From positions 1 to 6,673 of the forward strand of contig JAHEBG010000064.1 in the NCBI GenBank assembly GCA_024642445.1: a stretch of 6,673 nucleotides of DNA. Reading direction: 5' to 3'. Both the position numbers and the translations under genes were made by a program. Below the pieces are notes generated by a model. The model ran no database searches. It was not told the origin of the DNA and saw only the letters and a list, made by a program, of their open reading frames with translations. This DNA comes from Gammaproteobacteria bacterium (GTDB lineage Bacteria; Pseudomonadota; Gammaproteobacteria; Xanthomonadales; Xanthomonadaceae). Shown piece after piece: positions 1 through 6,673 of this stretch. Each line of letters starts with the position of its first letter. Position 1 is the stretch's first letter.

Positions 1-835
1 CGATCAAGGTCTGCAGAAATTCCGGTACGGTAAAATGCGGGTGCCATGGATCATCCGGCAACGTATCTGCCATGGTTTTAATGGTCAAGCCCATGGTGTC
101 CAAGCCCACCACATCGCAGGTCCGGTAGGTGGCCGATTTCGGGCGACCGATCAACGGACCGGTCAGGGCATCCACTTCATCAAAGCCCATGCCGAATTGC
201 TGGGTGTGGTGCAGCGTGGAAAGTATGGAAAACACACCGATGCGGTTGGCGATGAAATTGGGGGTATCTTTGGCTCTGACCACGCCTTTGCCCAGCGTGC
301 TGACCAGAAAGGATTCCAGCGCATCGAGTACATCGGCATCGGTACTGGCGCAGGGAATGAGTTCTACCAGATGCATGTAGCGCGGCGGATTGAAGAAGTG
401 GACACCGCAGAAGCGGTGATGCAGTGACGCATCCAGGACTTCAGACAAGGCATTGATGGACAGCCCAGAGGTGTTTGATGCCAACACCGTTCGGTTTGAA
501 ACAAACGGCAGGATTTTGGCATACAGGGATTTTTTCCAGTCCAGACGCTCGGCGATGGCCTCAATGATCAAATCGCATTCACTGAGCAGTGGCAGATGCT
601 CATCGTAATTGGCCGGAGTAATTTGCTGCACTACCGACTTCAGTGCCAGCGGGGCAGGGGAAAGCTTGCTCAGGTTCAACAACGCTTTGCCGACGATGGC
701 ATTTTTATCGCCGCCCTCGGAAGGCAGATCGAACAACACCACCGGAACGCCGGCGTTGGCGAGATGCGCGGCTATTTGTGCGCCCATGACGCCTGCGCCG
801 AGTACGGCGACTTTCTTGAAACGGTAATCGGACAT
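1..835 (-). CDS. 3-hydroxyacyl-CoA dehydrogenase, FadN/long-FadB type, N-terminal part (cut by window edge)
   Basis: This frame is open from an ATG at 835-833 to the window edge, giving 278 codons, and its C-terminus lies outside. It oxidises L-3-hydroxyacyl-CoA to 3-ketoacyl-CoA with NAD+ in beta-oxidation, in the cytoplasm. The Rossmann motif GAGVMG is at residues 13-18, with D36 likely binding the NAD ribose. The catalytic set aligns as S123 (SNTSG), H146 (VHFFNPP), E158 and N197 (PNFIANR), and GRPKSATYR is the start of the C-terminal helical domain. The dehydrogenase domain begins at the N-terminus, unlike classical E. coli FadB, where the hydratase comes first. The sequence through the DVVGLDT motif resembles Bacillus FadN and proteobacterial proteins of about 800 residues that carry a C-terminal enoyl-CoA hydratase domain. 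That second domain is expected but not seen. A GGAG at 848-845, nine bases upstream, supports the start. It is probably cotranscribed with the TetR gene 17 bases upstream. Confidence 0.93.
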   Translation of the reverse strand, partial: MSDYRFKKVAVLGAGVMGAQIAAHLANAGVPVVLFDLPSEGGDKNAIVGKALLNLSKLSPAPLALKSVVQQITPANYDEHLPLLSECDLIIEAIAERLDWKKSLYAKILPFVSNRTVLASNTSGLSINALSEVLDASLHHRFCGVHFFNPPRYMHLVELIPCASTDADVLDALESFLVSTLGKGVVRAKDTPNFIANRIGVFSILSTLHHTQQFGMGFDEVDALTGPLIGRPKSATYRTCDVVGLDTMGLTIKTMADTLPDDPWHPHFTVPEFLQTLI

Positions 836-852
836 TATCAATAACTCCAGGT

Positions 853-1464
853 TCAGGCTTTAAGGCCGGCTTTTGCAAAGGTGATGAGGTGTTGTGCGGC
901 TTTCTCGCAATGGGCTTTTTCAGTGACACCGGGCAGTCGGCGAATTAGGCCGAAGTCGGCCATGGCATAGGTCAGGGCCCCGGCTACGAAATCCATACGC
1001 CAGTACAATTCTTCCTTGCTCAATGCCGGAAGGCATACAGCCAGAGCTTTTGCGAACTCGCGCAGAACTTGACCGTAATTTTCAGAAAGGAAATTGCGCA
1101 GACCGTCGTTTTTCTCGGCATAGGCGCGGGCCAAAACACGCACAAAGGATGCGCCATGGCGATCAAGTGTGAGCGCCAGAGCGGGTTGGATGAATGCCAA
1201 CAGAATTCCTTCAAGATCAGCGGGTTCTTTTTGAATCACTTGATTCAAGGCCTGCAGCCGTTTTTCACTCATTTCATCCATTCGATGCTTGAAAACTTCC
1301 TGTACTAGGTTTTCCTTGGAGCCAAAATGGTAGTTCACGGCAGCAATGTTGACATCTGCTCGGGAAGTGACCTGCCTAAGCGAGGTTCCGGCAAAGCCGT
1401 GTTGGGCAAACAGGTCTTCCGCGGCATGCAGAATCCGTTCTTTGGTATTGAAATGGTTTGTCAT
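853..1464 (-). CDS. TetR/AcrR-family regulator, PsrA-like, of fatty-acid degradation
   Basis: The product is a 203-residue cytoplasmic repressor. The N-terminal TetR helix-turn-helix spans about residues 8-54: TKERILHAAEDLF, then GTSLRQVTSRADVN as the helix-turn-helix, then the typical AAVNYHFGSKENL recognition and post-recognition segment. The rest is a helical ligand-binding and dimerisation domain. From memory, the DNA-binding part closely resembles Pseudomonas PsrA, a long-chain fatty-acid-responsive repressor of beta-oxidation genes. Two facts support that role: the next gene is a beta-oxidation dehydrogenase, and a PsrA-type operator lies over its own promoter. I chose ATG 1464-1462 because AAGG sits six bases upstream and the TetR fold starts directly after it. 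A TTG 11 codons earlier (1497) is in frame but lies inside the operator. Ligand and full regulon are inferred, so I give no symbol. Confidence 0.9.
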   Translation of the reverse strand: MTNHFNTKERILHAAEDLFAQHGFAGTSLRQVTSRADVNIAAVNYHFGSKENLVQEVFKHRMDEMSEKRLQALNQVIQKEPADLEGILLAFIQPALALTLDRHGASFVRVLARAYAEKNDGLRNFLSENYGQVLREFAKALAVCLPALSKEELYWRMDFVAGALTYAMADFGLIRRLPGVTEKAHCEKAAQHLITFAKAGLKA

Positions 1465-1470
1465 GGGCAG

Positions 1471-1474
1471 CCTT
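1471..1474 (-). promoter_or_regulatory. Shine-Dalgarno site fixing the TetR gene start
   Basis: Read on the minus strand, AAGG lies six bases before the ATG at 1464-1462. It favours this start over the in-frame TTG at 1497. Confidence 0.6.
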
Positions 1475-1482
1475 ATCGAATT

Positions 1483-1501
1483 AAACGATTGTTTCAATCG
1501 T
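1483..1501 (-). promoter_or_regulatory. Probable PsrA-type operator (autoregulatory dyad)
   Basis: On the minus strand 1495-1483 reads GAAAC-AATC-GTTT. This matches the pattern reported for Pseudomonas PsrA, (C/G)AAAC-N2-4-GTTT(G/C), except for the last base. A second, overlapping and longer perfect dyad, ACGATTG-TTT-CAATCGT, covers 1485-1501. The site overlaps the predicted -10 element of the TetR gene and its likely transcription start, so bound protein would block initiation. It ends 18 bases before the TetR ATG. Sequence and position are seen directly; binding by the adjacent gene product is inferred. Confidence 0.68.
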
Positions 1502-1525
1502 ATGCTTGTTGGGCAAAATGGTCAA
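1497..1525 (-). promoter_or_regulatory. Promoter of the TetR-dehydrogenase operon
   Basis: On the minus strand, TTGACC (1525-1520, five of six consensus bases) is separated by exactly 17 bases from TACGAT (1502-1497, four of six). Transcription would start near 1490, inside the operator, giving a leader of about 25 bases to the ATG at 1464. This fits a sigma-70 promoter under repression by the first gene of its own operon. Confidence 0.6.
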
Positions 1526-1605
1526 GGCGTTGACTTATATGCTTGAATTTTCTTTGAAAGATTCTCCGGCAAATCCTGCTTAAATGGGCGCATATGATGA
1601 AAAAA

Positions 1606-1614
1606 TGCTAAAAT
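1606..1614 (+). promoter_or_regulatory. Probable extended -10 promoter of ndk
   Basis: TGC followed by TAAAAT (five of six consensus bases) forms an extended -10 element, predicting a start near 1620 and a leader of about 30 bases. No convincing -35 hexamer lies 17 bases upstream, which is tolerated by extended -10 promoters. It is the best candidate for driving the ndk-to-der cluster. Confidence 0.45.
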
Positions 1615-1640
1615 GCCGGTTTACCTTTCCCCTTCGTTTT

Positions 1641-1644
1641 GGAG
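1641..1644 (+). promoter_or_regulatory. Shine-Dalgarno site fixing the ndk start
   Basis: GGAG lies seven bases before the ATG at 1652. It decides against the in-frame ATG at 1613, which overlaps the proposed -10 element and would add 13 residues not found in the family. Confidence 0.75.
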
Positions 1645-1651
1645 TTATCGC

Positions 1652-2077
1652 ATGGCCGTAGAACGCACCATTTCCATCATCAAACCGGATGCCGTTGGCA
1701 AAAACGTCATTGGTCAAATCTATTCCCGCTTCGAAAACAACGGCTTGAAAATCGTTGCCGCCAAAATGAAGCAGCTTTCCCGTGCCGAAGCCGAAGGCTT
1801 TTATGCCGTACATAGCGAGCGTCCATTCTTCAATGCGCTGGTCGAATTCATGATTTCCGGCCCGGTGATGATCCAGGTTCTGGAAGGCGAAAACGCCTTG
1901 CTCAAGAATCGCGAGCTGATGGGTGCCACCAATCCTAAGGAAGCCGCAGCCGGTACCATCCGTGCCGATTTCGCGGATTCAATCGACGCCAATGCCGTAC
2001 ACGGTTCCGATAGTCTGGAAAACGCCGCAATTGAAATCGCCTATTTCTTTGCCGCTACGGAAGTTAGCGCGCGCTGA
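1652..2077 (+). CDS. ndk: Nucleoside diphosphate kinase
   Basis: Ndk moves the gamma-phosphate from ATP to other nucleoside diphosphates through a phosphohistidine intermediate, balancing NTP and dNTP pools in the cytoplasm. The 141-residue protein has the normal bacterial length. It opens with the typical [12 protein letters not shown] strand. Known active-site positions are all present: K11, Y51, R57, F59, R87, T93, R104, N114 and the phosphorylated H117 in NAVHGSDS. The start is set by GGAG at 1641-1644. It is the first gene of the plus-strand cluster and lies 10 bases before rlmN, an adjacency widespread in proteobacteria. It diverges from the TetR operon across 187 bases. Nothing unusual is seen. 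Confidence 0.98.
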   Translation: MAVERTISIIKPDAVGKNVIGQIYSRFENNGLKIVAAKMKQLSRAEAEGFYAVHSERPFFNALVEFMISGPVMIQVLEGENALLKNRELMGATNPKEAAAGTIRADFADSIDANAVHGSDSLENAAIEIAYFFAATEVSAR

Positions 2078-2087
2078 GCGCTTGACC

Positions 2088-3233
2088 ATGGCAGACAACG
2101 GCCTGATCAATCTGCTTAACCTGGACCGTGACGGTTTGGAACACTTCTTTGCCGACGAACTCGGCGAGAAGCGCTTCCGTGCCCATCAGGTCATGAAGTG
2201 GATTTATCACCGTCATGTCTGTGATTTCGAGCAAATGAGCGATCTGGGCAAGTCACTCCGCGAAAAGCTGCAGGGCAGGGCGGTCATCGAGCCGCCCAAC
2301 ATCGTGGTGGATAAACCTTCCAGCGACGGAACCCACAAGTGGCTTCTGGGCATGGATGAAACCAATGCCATTGAATCGGTATTCATTCCCGATAAAGGCC
2401 GGGGTACGCTGTGCGTCTCCAGCCAAGTGGGCTGCGGCCTGAACTGCCAGTTTTGTTCTACCGCCACACAAGGCTTCAACCGCAATCTGTCCACCGCCGA
2501 GATCATCGGGCAAGTCTGGGTTGCCGCCAAGCATTTGGGCAATGTCCCGCATAGACAGCGCAAGCTTACCAATGTGGTGATGATGGGCATGGGCGAGCCT
2601 CTGCTCAATTTCGACAATGTTGTGCGGGCAATGAGCCTAATGCGGGATGACAACGGCTTCGGACTGGCCAATAAACGGGTAACCCTGTCAACCGCCGGTC
2701 TGGTGCCGATGATAGATCGATTGTCCGAAGTCAGTGATGTGTCGTTAGCAGTATCTTTGCACGCTCCCGATAACGATTTGCGTACTGAGCTGGTGCCACT
2801 CAACAAAAAATACCCAATTGAAGAACTGCTTGATGCCTGTGTAAGGTATGCGCTGCGCAAACCCCGCACCTCAATCACCTTCGAATACACCATGATGAAA
2901 GGCGTCAATGATTTGCCAGAGCATGCACGGGCACTTTCGAAACTTATGCGCCGCATAGATGCTAAGGTACAGCGGGTAAATACTGCCAAGGTCAACCTGA
3001 TTCCATTTAATCCTTTCATGGGAACCCGCTTTGAGCGCTCGGATGATCTTCAAATACGGGAATTCCAGAAACTTCTCCTCGATTCCGGTGTCCTAACCAT
3101 GGTGCGACGTACTCGAGGCGATGACATTGATGCCGCCTGCGGCCAGCTGAAAGGCCAGGTTATGGATAAAACCCGCCGCCAAGCCACGTTCAATAAACGT
3201 CTTGCCATCGACAGCGTTACCCAAACCCACTGA
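2088..3233 (+). CDS. rlmN: Dual-specificity 23S rRNA/tRNA adenine-C2 methyltransferase RlmN
   Basis: This radical-SAM enzyme methylates C2 of A2503 in 23S rRNA and of A37 in a subset of tRNAs, affecting translational accuracy and response to peptidyl-transferase antibiotics. The protein has 381 residues, close to E. coli RlmN at 384. The [4Fe-4S]-binding CxxxCxxC motif is C116, C120, C123. C109, seven residues before it, and C351 in the C-terminal DIDAACGQL correspond to E. coli C118 and C355, the resolving and methyl-carrying cysteines, so it should be active. GMGEPLLN (167-174) is the SAM-binding motif, and the N-terminal part (about 5-100) is the RNA-recognition accessory region. The frame is open upstream into ndk, but ATG 2088 starts at the conserved N-terminus. 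Only a weak Shine-Dalgarno is visible, suggesting coupling to ndk, which ends 10 bases earlier. Confidence 0.98.
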   Translation: MADNGLINLLNLDRDGLEHFFADELGEKRFRAHQVMKWIYHRHVCDFEQMSDLGKSLREKLQGRAVIEPPNIVVDKPSSDGTHKWLLGMDETNAIESVFIPDKGRGTLCVSSQVGCGLNCQFCSTATQGFNRNLSTAEIIGQVWVAAKHLGNVPHRQRKLTNVVMMGMGEPLLNFDNVVRAMSLMRDDNGFGLANKRVTLSTAGLVPMIDRLSEVSDVSLAVSLHAPDNDLRTELVPLNKKYPIEELLDACVRYALRKPRTSITFEYTMMKGVNDLPEHARALSKLMRRIDAKVQRVNTAKVNLIPFNPFMGTRFERSDDLQIREFQKLLLDSGVLTMVRRTRGDDIDAACGQLKGQVMDKTRRQATFNKRLAIDSVTQTH

Positions 3234-3239
3234 GATACT

Positions 3240-4064
3240 ATGGATCCCGTTCAAAACCCCTTATTCCGCGAACCTATTGGCACGATATTCCGTACAAAGC
3301 GCGAACAACTCGGCTTGAGTATCGAAGATGCCGCCAAGAGCCTGAAGTTCGGCTCCCATTTGGTTGAAGCCATCGAGCATGAACAGTGGGAAAAATTGGG
3401 CGCCCCTGTATTCGCCAAGAGTTACATCAATAGCTATATCAAGCTGCTTGGCCTTAACGAAGCCATCCGCGACGAAATCCCCAACCTGCAACGCAATCCC
3501 TCATTGAAAGCCATTACCGCAATCAAGATCGAACCGGCAGGCCGACGCCTGAACTGGTTGTTCGGGTTGATCAGCGTGGCTGCCGTCATAGCCGTGGTCG
3601 CTTATTTCAGTCTTCGGCAGGCTCAAGATGCCCCGGTCACGCTCGACAACCTCATTGCACTTGGCGATTCAGCAAAGCCTGCTGCGGACAACAACAAAGC
3701 TTTAGACACAACGGCCATCGCGTTACCTGGGCAAGTCGCCCCAGCAGAGCCTTCTGCGTTGCCTGCCGTAAGCGCGCCAGATTCAACGGGCACATCGGCT
3801 TCCGAACTGCGTATTGTTTCCGTAAAGGAAAATTGGCTTGAAGTCCGCGGTAAAGACAACGCCGTACTCTTCAGCGCACTGATGGTTGCCGGCCAGGAAT
3901 ATCGGCAGAGCATCGACAAAATAGGTAAAATCACGCTTGGCAATGCCAACAGCGCGGAAATCACGCGCGATGGCCAGGCTCTGGACATAAGCGCACTGGT
4001 GCGCGATGACATTGCCCGATTCAGTCTGGATGATGCAGGCCAACCGATAGCCCTTTCACAATAA
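3240..4064 (+). CDS. rodZ: RodZ-type cytoskeletal membrane protein (HTH, one TM helix, DUF4115 domain)
   Basis: RodZ links MreB filaments inside the cell to the elongasome and sets rod shape. The 274-residue protein has the expected order. A Cro/CI-like helix-turn-helix spans about residues 13-72 (FRTKREQLGLSIEDAAKSL onward). A single transmembrane helix lies at about 105-125, preceded by R102-R103 on the cytoplasmic side. A Pro/Ala-rich periplasmic linker (about 127-190) is followed by a small beta domain, DUF4115, at about 193-270. F58 and Y62 in PVFAKSYINSY align with E. coli F60 and Y64, known MreB contacts. The ATG lies six bases after the rlmN stop with only a weak Shine-Dalgarno, so translational coupling is likely. 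In many relatives pilF precedes it and ispG-hisS follow; here yfgM follows directly. Confidence 0.92.
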   Translation: MDPVQNPLFREPIGTIFRTKREQLGLSIEDAAKSLKFGSHLVEAIEHEQWEKLGAPVFAKSYINSYIKLLGLNEAIRDEIPNLQRNPSLKAITAIKIEPAGRRLNWLFGLISVAAVIAVVAYFSLRQAQDAPVTLDNLIALGDSAKPAADNNKALDTTAIALPGQVAPAEPSALPAVSAPDSTGTSASELRIVSVKENWLEVRGKDNAVLFSALMVAGQEYRQSIDKIGKITLGNANSAEITRDGQALDISALVRDDIARFSLDDAGQPIALSQ

Positions 4065-4087
4065 CACTCCAAAGAAATCCAAATTCT

Positions 4088-4744
4088 ATGTCCGAACAAT
4101 ACGACGAACACGAACAAAGCGAACGCGTCAGGCAATGGCTGGCAAAAAACGGCTCCAATCTTCTGACGGCATTTCTTTTGGTTATTGCAGGGGTGGGCGG
4201 CTGGCAATGGTGGCAGGGCAAGCAGGTCAGCCAATCGCAGGAAGCCGGTTCCCAATACCAGAAGTTCACCCAAGCTGCCGATCAGTCCGACGCGGCTAAA
4301 GCCGTGGTTCTCGGTGAAGCCGTCATCAAAAATTATGCTGAGTCGGATTTTGCTTTCCTGGCAGCATTGCGTTTGTGCAAGCTTCATATGGATCAAGGCA
4401 AGCCTGAGTTGGCTATGGCTGCTTTGGACAAGGCCGAAAAAATTGCCGGCAATGAACAAAACGTAGAGTTGGCAAAAATCCGAAAGGTGCAGTTATTATT
4501 GGCCCAAGCGAAATATGCCGACGCCCAGAAAGCAGCCGATGCCATCAAATCTGTTTACTACCCTGCCAGCCTGATGGAAGCCAAAGGCGATATCGCGATG
4601 GCCAACGGTAAGCGCGACCAAGCCAGCGTCCTGTACCGGGATGTCCTGCTTGCACTTGATCCCGATTCCAGTTCACGGGCCATGATCGAAATGAAACTGT
4701 CCGATGCCGGTGGCACGGTTGAAACCACTCAGGAGATTCGTTAA
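4088..4744 (+). CDS. yfgM: YfgM-family tetratricopeptide membrane protein (ancillary SecYEG translocon subunit)
   Basis: In E. coli YfgM is an inner-membrane protein that joins the SecYEG translocon and the chaperone PpiD and helps proteins into the periplasm. This 218-residue homologue (E. coli about 206) has a short charged cytoplasmic N-terminus containing ERVRQWLAKNG. One transmembrane helix follows at about 24-42, ending in the aromatic WQWWQ, then a periplasmic TPR-like helical domain of the TPR_21 type to the end. Ala-rich helical pairs such as ELAMAALDKAEKIAG and YADAQKAADAIKS are visible. The start is 23 bases after rodZ, with a poor Shine-Dalgarno. The stop overlaps the bamB ATG by one base (TAATG), the usual yfgM-bamB pairing. 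Family assignment is firm; the partner proteins are known only from E. coli. Confidence 0.93.
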   Translation: MSEQYDEHEQSERVRQWLAKNGSNLLTAFLLVIAGVGGWQWWQGKQVSQSQEAGSQYQKFTQAADQSDAAKAVVLGEAVIKNYAESDFAFLAALRLCKLHMDQGKPELAMAALDKAEKIAGNEQNVELAKIRKVQLLLAQAKYADAQKAADAIKSVYYPASLMEAKGDIAMANGKRDQASVLYRDVLLALDPDSSSRAMIEMKLSDAGGTVETTQEIR

Positions 4745-5958
4745 TGAAGCGCAAACTCATTGCCATCGCGGCCAGTATCGTTTTGATTACCGGTTGCTCC
4801 AGCATTACCGGAATCTTCAAGAGCTCAAAAGACAAAGCCGAGCAACCCACCAAGCTGACTGAAATCAGCAACCCGATGGCTGTTAAAAAACTTTGGTCGG
4901 TATCAATAGGCGAGGGCGAGGGCGATTTGGCCATCCGTCAAAAACCCGTCATAGACGGCGATACGGTCTATGCAGCAGACTCCGGCAATCAATTGCTGGC
5001 GCTGGATAAAGCCACGGGCAAGGTCAAATGGAAAATCAATCCAAACACTGAAGCCCAAAGCAAAGGTTGGAAGTTCTGGAAAAAAACCACACAACCGTTC
5101 GCACTCACCGGCGGTCCTGCAGCCTATTCAGGGCTTGTAGTGATTGGCGGGCGTAATGGCGAAGTGTTTGCGTTCAACGCTGTAGACGGTTCGTTGCTAT
5201 GGAAAACCATGGTCAGTTCATCGGTCATCAGTGCGCCGCTGGTCACCTTCGATACCGTAGTAGTGCGTTCCAACGATGGCAAAATTTACGGTTTGGATAA
5301 TGCCAACGGCGAAAAACGCTGGCAGTTCGATCGTGGCCTGCCCACGCTCAGCGTGCGCGGTAATAGCGCTCCGGTTCTTGGCCCCGGCATCATTCTAGTG
5401 GGTTACGAAGACGGCACGGTCATCGCTCTGCGCATGCAGGATGGTCAGCGCGCTTGGGAACAACTGATCGCCAAGGCCGATGGCCGCACTGAAATCGACC
5501 GTATGGCTGATATTGACGGTGAAATCCAAGTAGGCGACCGCGAAATTTTTGCCACCTCCTTCCATAATTCCACCATGGCGATTTCCATCAGCAATGGACA
5601 ACCCATCTGGCAGCGCGACATCGGTAGTTATGCCGGAATCGCCATGCAGAGTGATCGGGTTTCATTGAGCGATAACACCGGCAACGTCTGGGCACTTGAC
5701 CGCAACAGCGGCGCAGACCTCTGGAAACAGTCCGGTTTGTTACGTCGCGGCTTGACCACGCCGGTGGTGCAAGGCAATTTCCTGGTGATCGGCGATTCGG
5801 AAGGCTACGTACATTGGCTGGACAGCAGCACCGGTGAAATTCGCTCACGCACCTCGGTGGGCAAAGGCGTGCGTGGCAGCCCAGTGGTTTCCGATGACGG
5901 CATCGTAGTGGTTCAGAGCACCGACGGAAAACTCGCTGCGTTCGGCCTGGCCCAATAA
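4744..5958 (+). CDS. bamB: Outer membrane protein assembly factor BamB (lipoprotein)
   Basis: BamB is an outer-membrane lipoprotein of the BAM complex that helps BamA fold beta-barrel proteins. The 404-residue precursor has a type II signal peptide: KRK at 2-4, a hydrophobic core and the lipobox ITGC with lipidated C18. S19 at position +2 suits outer-membrane sorting. An eight-bladed PQQ-type propeller follows. Blade motifs of the form ALD-x-TGK-xx-W are visible near residues 84, 140, 180, 225, 277, 314 and 355, and the last strand (AAFGL, about 397-401) closes the ring. The LSVRG segment (202-206) matches the E. coli loop whose Leu/Arg residues contact BamA, and [10 protein letters not shown] and [11 protein letters not shown] are family signatures. 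AGGAG at 4731-4735 lies eight bases before the ATG, which overlaps the yfgM stop. The der ATG follows after two bases. Confidence 0.97.
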   Translation: MKRKLIAIAASIVLITGCSSITGIFKSSKDKAEQPTKLTEISNPMAVKKLWSVSIGEGEGDLAIRQKPVIDGDTVYAADSGNQLLALDKATGKVKWKINPNTEAQSKGWKFWKKTTQPFALTGGPAAYSGLVVIGGRNGEVFAFNAVDGSLLWKTMVSSSVISAPLVTFDTVVVRSNDGKIYGLDNANGEKRWQFDRGLPTLSVRGNSAPVLGPGIILVGYEDGTVIALRMQDGQRAWEQLIAKADGRTEIDRMADIDGEIQVGDREIFATSFHNSTMAISISNGQPIWQRDIGSYAGIAMQSDRVSLSDNTGNVWALDRNSGADLWKQSGLLRRGLTTPVVQGNFLVIGDSEGYVHWLDSSTGEIRSRTSVGKGVRGSPVVSDDGIVVVQSTDGKLAAFGLAQ

Positions 5959-5960
5959 TC

Positions 5961-6673
5961 ATGCTTGATATGGTCGCTCTGGTGGGGCGCCCTAACGTGG
6001 GCAAATCCACGTTGTTCAACGGTTTGACCCGGACCCGTGATGCCTTGGTGCACGACGAGCCCGGGGTTACCCGTGATCGCAACTACGGTATTTGCCGATT
6101 GCAAGAGGATCGACCTTTCATCCTTTGCGACACCGGCGGCTTATCCGGAGACGACGAAGGTCTGGCCGGCGCAACTGCCAAGCAAAGCTGGCAAGCTGCT
6201 AGCGAAGCCTCCGTCATCGTATTCGTTGTGGATGCCAAAACCGGGCCTGAAGTGCTCGATAACGAAATCCTTTCCGGCTTGCGCAAACTGGGCAAACCGA
6301 TGATTCTGGCGGTCAATAAAACCGACGGCAAGAACACCGAAGATGCCATCCATGAATTCGCCCGTTTCGGCTTTACCCGCGTGTTGCCAATGGCAGCAGC
6401 ACATCAACGCGGCGTTCCGGAACTGCTCGAACTGATTCTGGAGCTGCTTCCCGATCGTATCCAAGCCGAACCCGAAACCGATGACGGCGCTTTGCGCCTG
6501 GCATTCATCGGCCGCCCGAATGTCGGCAAATCGACCCTTGTAAACCGGCTGCTGGGTGAGGAGCGGGTCATTGCTTCCGACGTGCCGGGCACTACCCGTG
6601 ACTCCATTAGTGTTGACCTGGAACGTGACGGCCGAGATTACCGCTTAATCGACACCGCCGGCTTGCGTCGCCG
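5961..6673 (+). CDS. der: Ribosome-biogenesis GTPase Der (EngA), N-terminal part (cut by window edge)
   Basis: Der is an essential GTPase with two tandem GTP-binding domains that acts in maturation of the 50S subunit. From ATG 5961 the frame is open for 237 codons to the right edge, so about half of a protein of some 450-490 residues is seen. Domain 1 has G1 GRPNVGKST (9-17), G2 GVTRD (35-39), G3 DTGG (57-60), G4 NKTD (119-122) and a G5-like PMAAAHQRG (143-151). A short acidic linker (about 168-176) leads to domain 2, with G1 GRPNVGKST (184-192), G2 PGTTRD (209-214) and G3 DTAG (231-234). The rest of domain 2 and the KH-like domain lie outside. The start fits the usual N-terminus; no clear Shine-Dalgarno is seen, and bamB ends two bases upstream, so coupling is likely. 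Confidence 0.97.
   Translation, partial: MLDMVALVGRPNVGKSTLFNGLTRTRDALVHDEPGVTRDRNYGICRLQEDRPFILCDTGGLSGDDEGLAGATAKQSWQAASEASVIVFVVDAKTGPEVLDNEILSGLRKLGKPMILAVNKTDGKNTEDAIHEFARFGFTRVLPMAAAHQRGVPELLELILELLPDRIQAEPETDDGALRLAFIGRPNVGKSTLVNRLLGEERVIASDVPGTTRDSISVDLERDGRDYRLIDTAGLRR

Noticed and set aside
35..427. Plus-strand open frame of 130 codons
   Set aside because: It lies antisense to the well-supported dehydrogenase gene, shows no recognisable domain, and is explained by that gene's codon bias.
1465..1497. TTG start adding 11 residues to the TetR regulator
   Set aside because: It would sit within the operator, close to the predicted transcription start, and lacks a Shine-Dalgarno; the ATG at 1464 has AAGG and the family N-terminus.
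1593..1598. TATGAT as an alternative ndk -10 element
   Set aside because: It matches five of six bases, but no acceptable -35 lies 16-18 bases upstream and it lacks the TGN extension seen at 1606-1608. It is possible but weaker.
2066..2082. Rho-independent terminator after ndk
   Set aside because: The stem is only five base pairs and no T-run follows; rlmN begins immediately.
1923..2087. Upstream extension of the rlmN frame into ndk (55 codons)
   Set aside because: The extension is an out-of-frame reading of ndk and has no RlmN similarity; the conserved N-terminus begins at 2088.
2213..3019. Long minus-strand open frame (268 codons) inside rlmN
   Set aside because: It is a Ser/Arg/Leu-rich antisense shadow of a conserved gene with all catalytic motifs; no Shine-Dalgarno or family resemblance is seen.
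3623..4459. Long minus-strand open frame (278 codons) across rodZ and yfgM
   Set aside because: It crosses two intact plus-strand genes and their gap and has no recognisable motif, so it is a chance frame.
1..6673. Neisseria or Haemophilus DNA uptake sequences, insertion sequences, CRISPR repeats, tRNA genes
   Set aside because: I looked by eye for GCCGTCTGAA-type and AAGTGCGGT-type words, repeated units and cloverleaf patterns, and none were found.

Overview
The window is an ordinary chromosomal segment of a Gram-negative proteobacterium. An outer-membrane-assembly lipoprotein (BamB), a RodZ morphogenesis protein and the proteobacterial ndk-rlmN-rodZ-yfgM-bamB-der gene order support this. 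The 141-residue Ndk and a PsrA-like regulator next to a FadN-type beta-oxidation enzyme make a betaproteobacterium my best guess, but this is inference and the genus cannot be named. Base composition is roughly balanced throughout, and no mobile element, phage gene, tRNA, rRNA or CRISPR array is visible.

Left part, minus strand (1-1464): a TetR-family regulator resembling PsrA is followed 17 bases later by the N-terminal 278 codons of a 3-hydroxyacyl-CoA dehydrogenase of the FadN/long-FadB type, which runs off the left edge. The two look like one fatty-acid beta-oxidation operon. The regulator has a good sigma-70-like promoter whose -10 element is overlapped by a dyad matching the published PsrA operator pattern. 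This predicts autorepression relieved by acyl-CoA or fatty acid.

Middle (1465-1651): a 187-base divergent intergenic region holds the regulator's promoter and operator on one side and a probable extended -10 promoter for ndk on the other.

Right part, plus strand (1652-6673): six tightly packed genes, ndk, rlmN, rodZ, yfgM, bamB and der (the last cut by the right edge), with gaps of 10, 6, 23, -1 and 2 bases. They probably form one operon joining nucleotide balance (Ndk), RNA methylation (RlmN), cell shape (RodZ), periplasmic chaperoning and outer-membrane protein assembly (YfgM, BamB) and ribosome biogenesis (Der). In many relatives pilF/pilW lies between rlmN and rodZ, and ispG and hisS lie between rodZ and yfgM. 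All three are absent here, with short clean junctions. All genes appear intact apart from the two cut by the window edges.

I found no undescribed system. The points most worth a second look are the PsrA-type operator and the shortened rodZ-yfgM junction.
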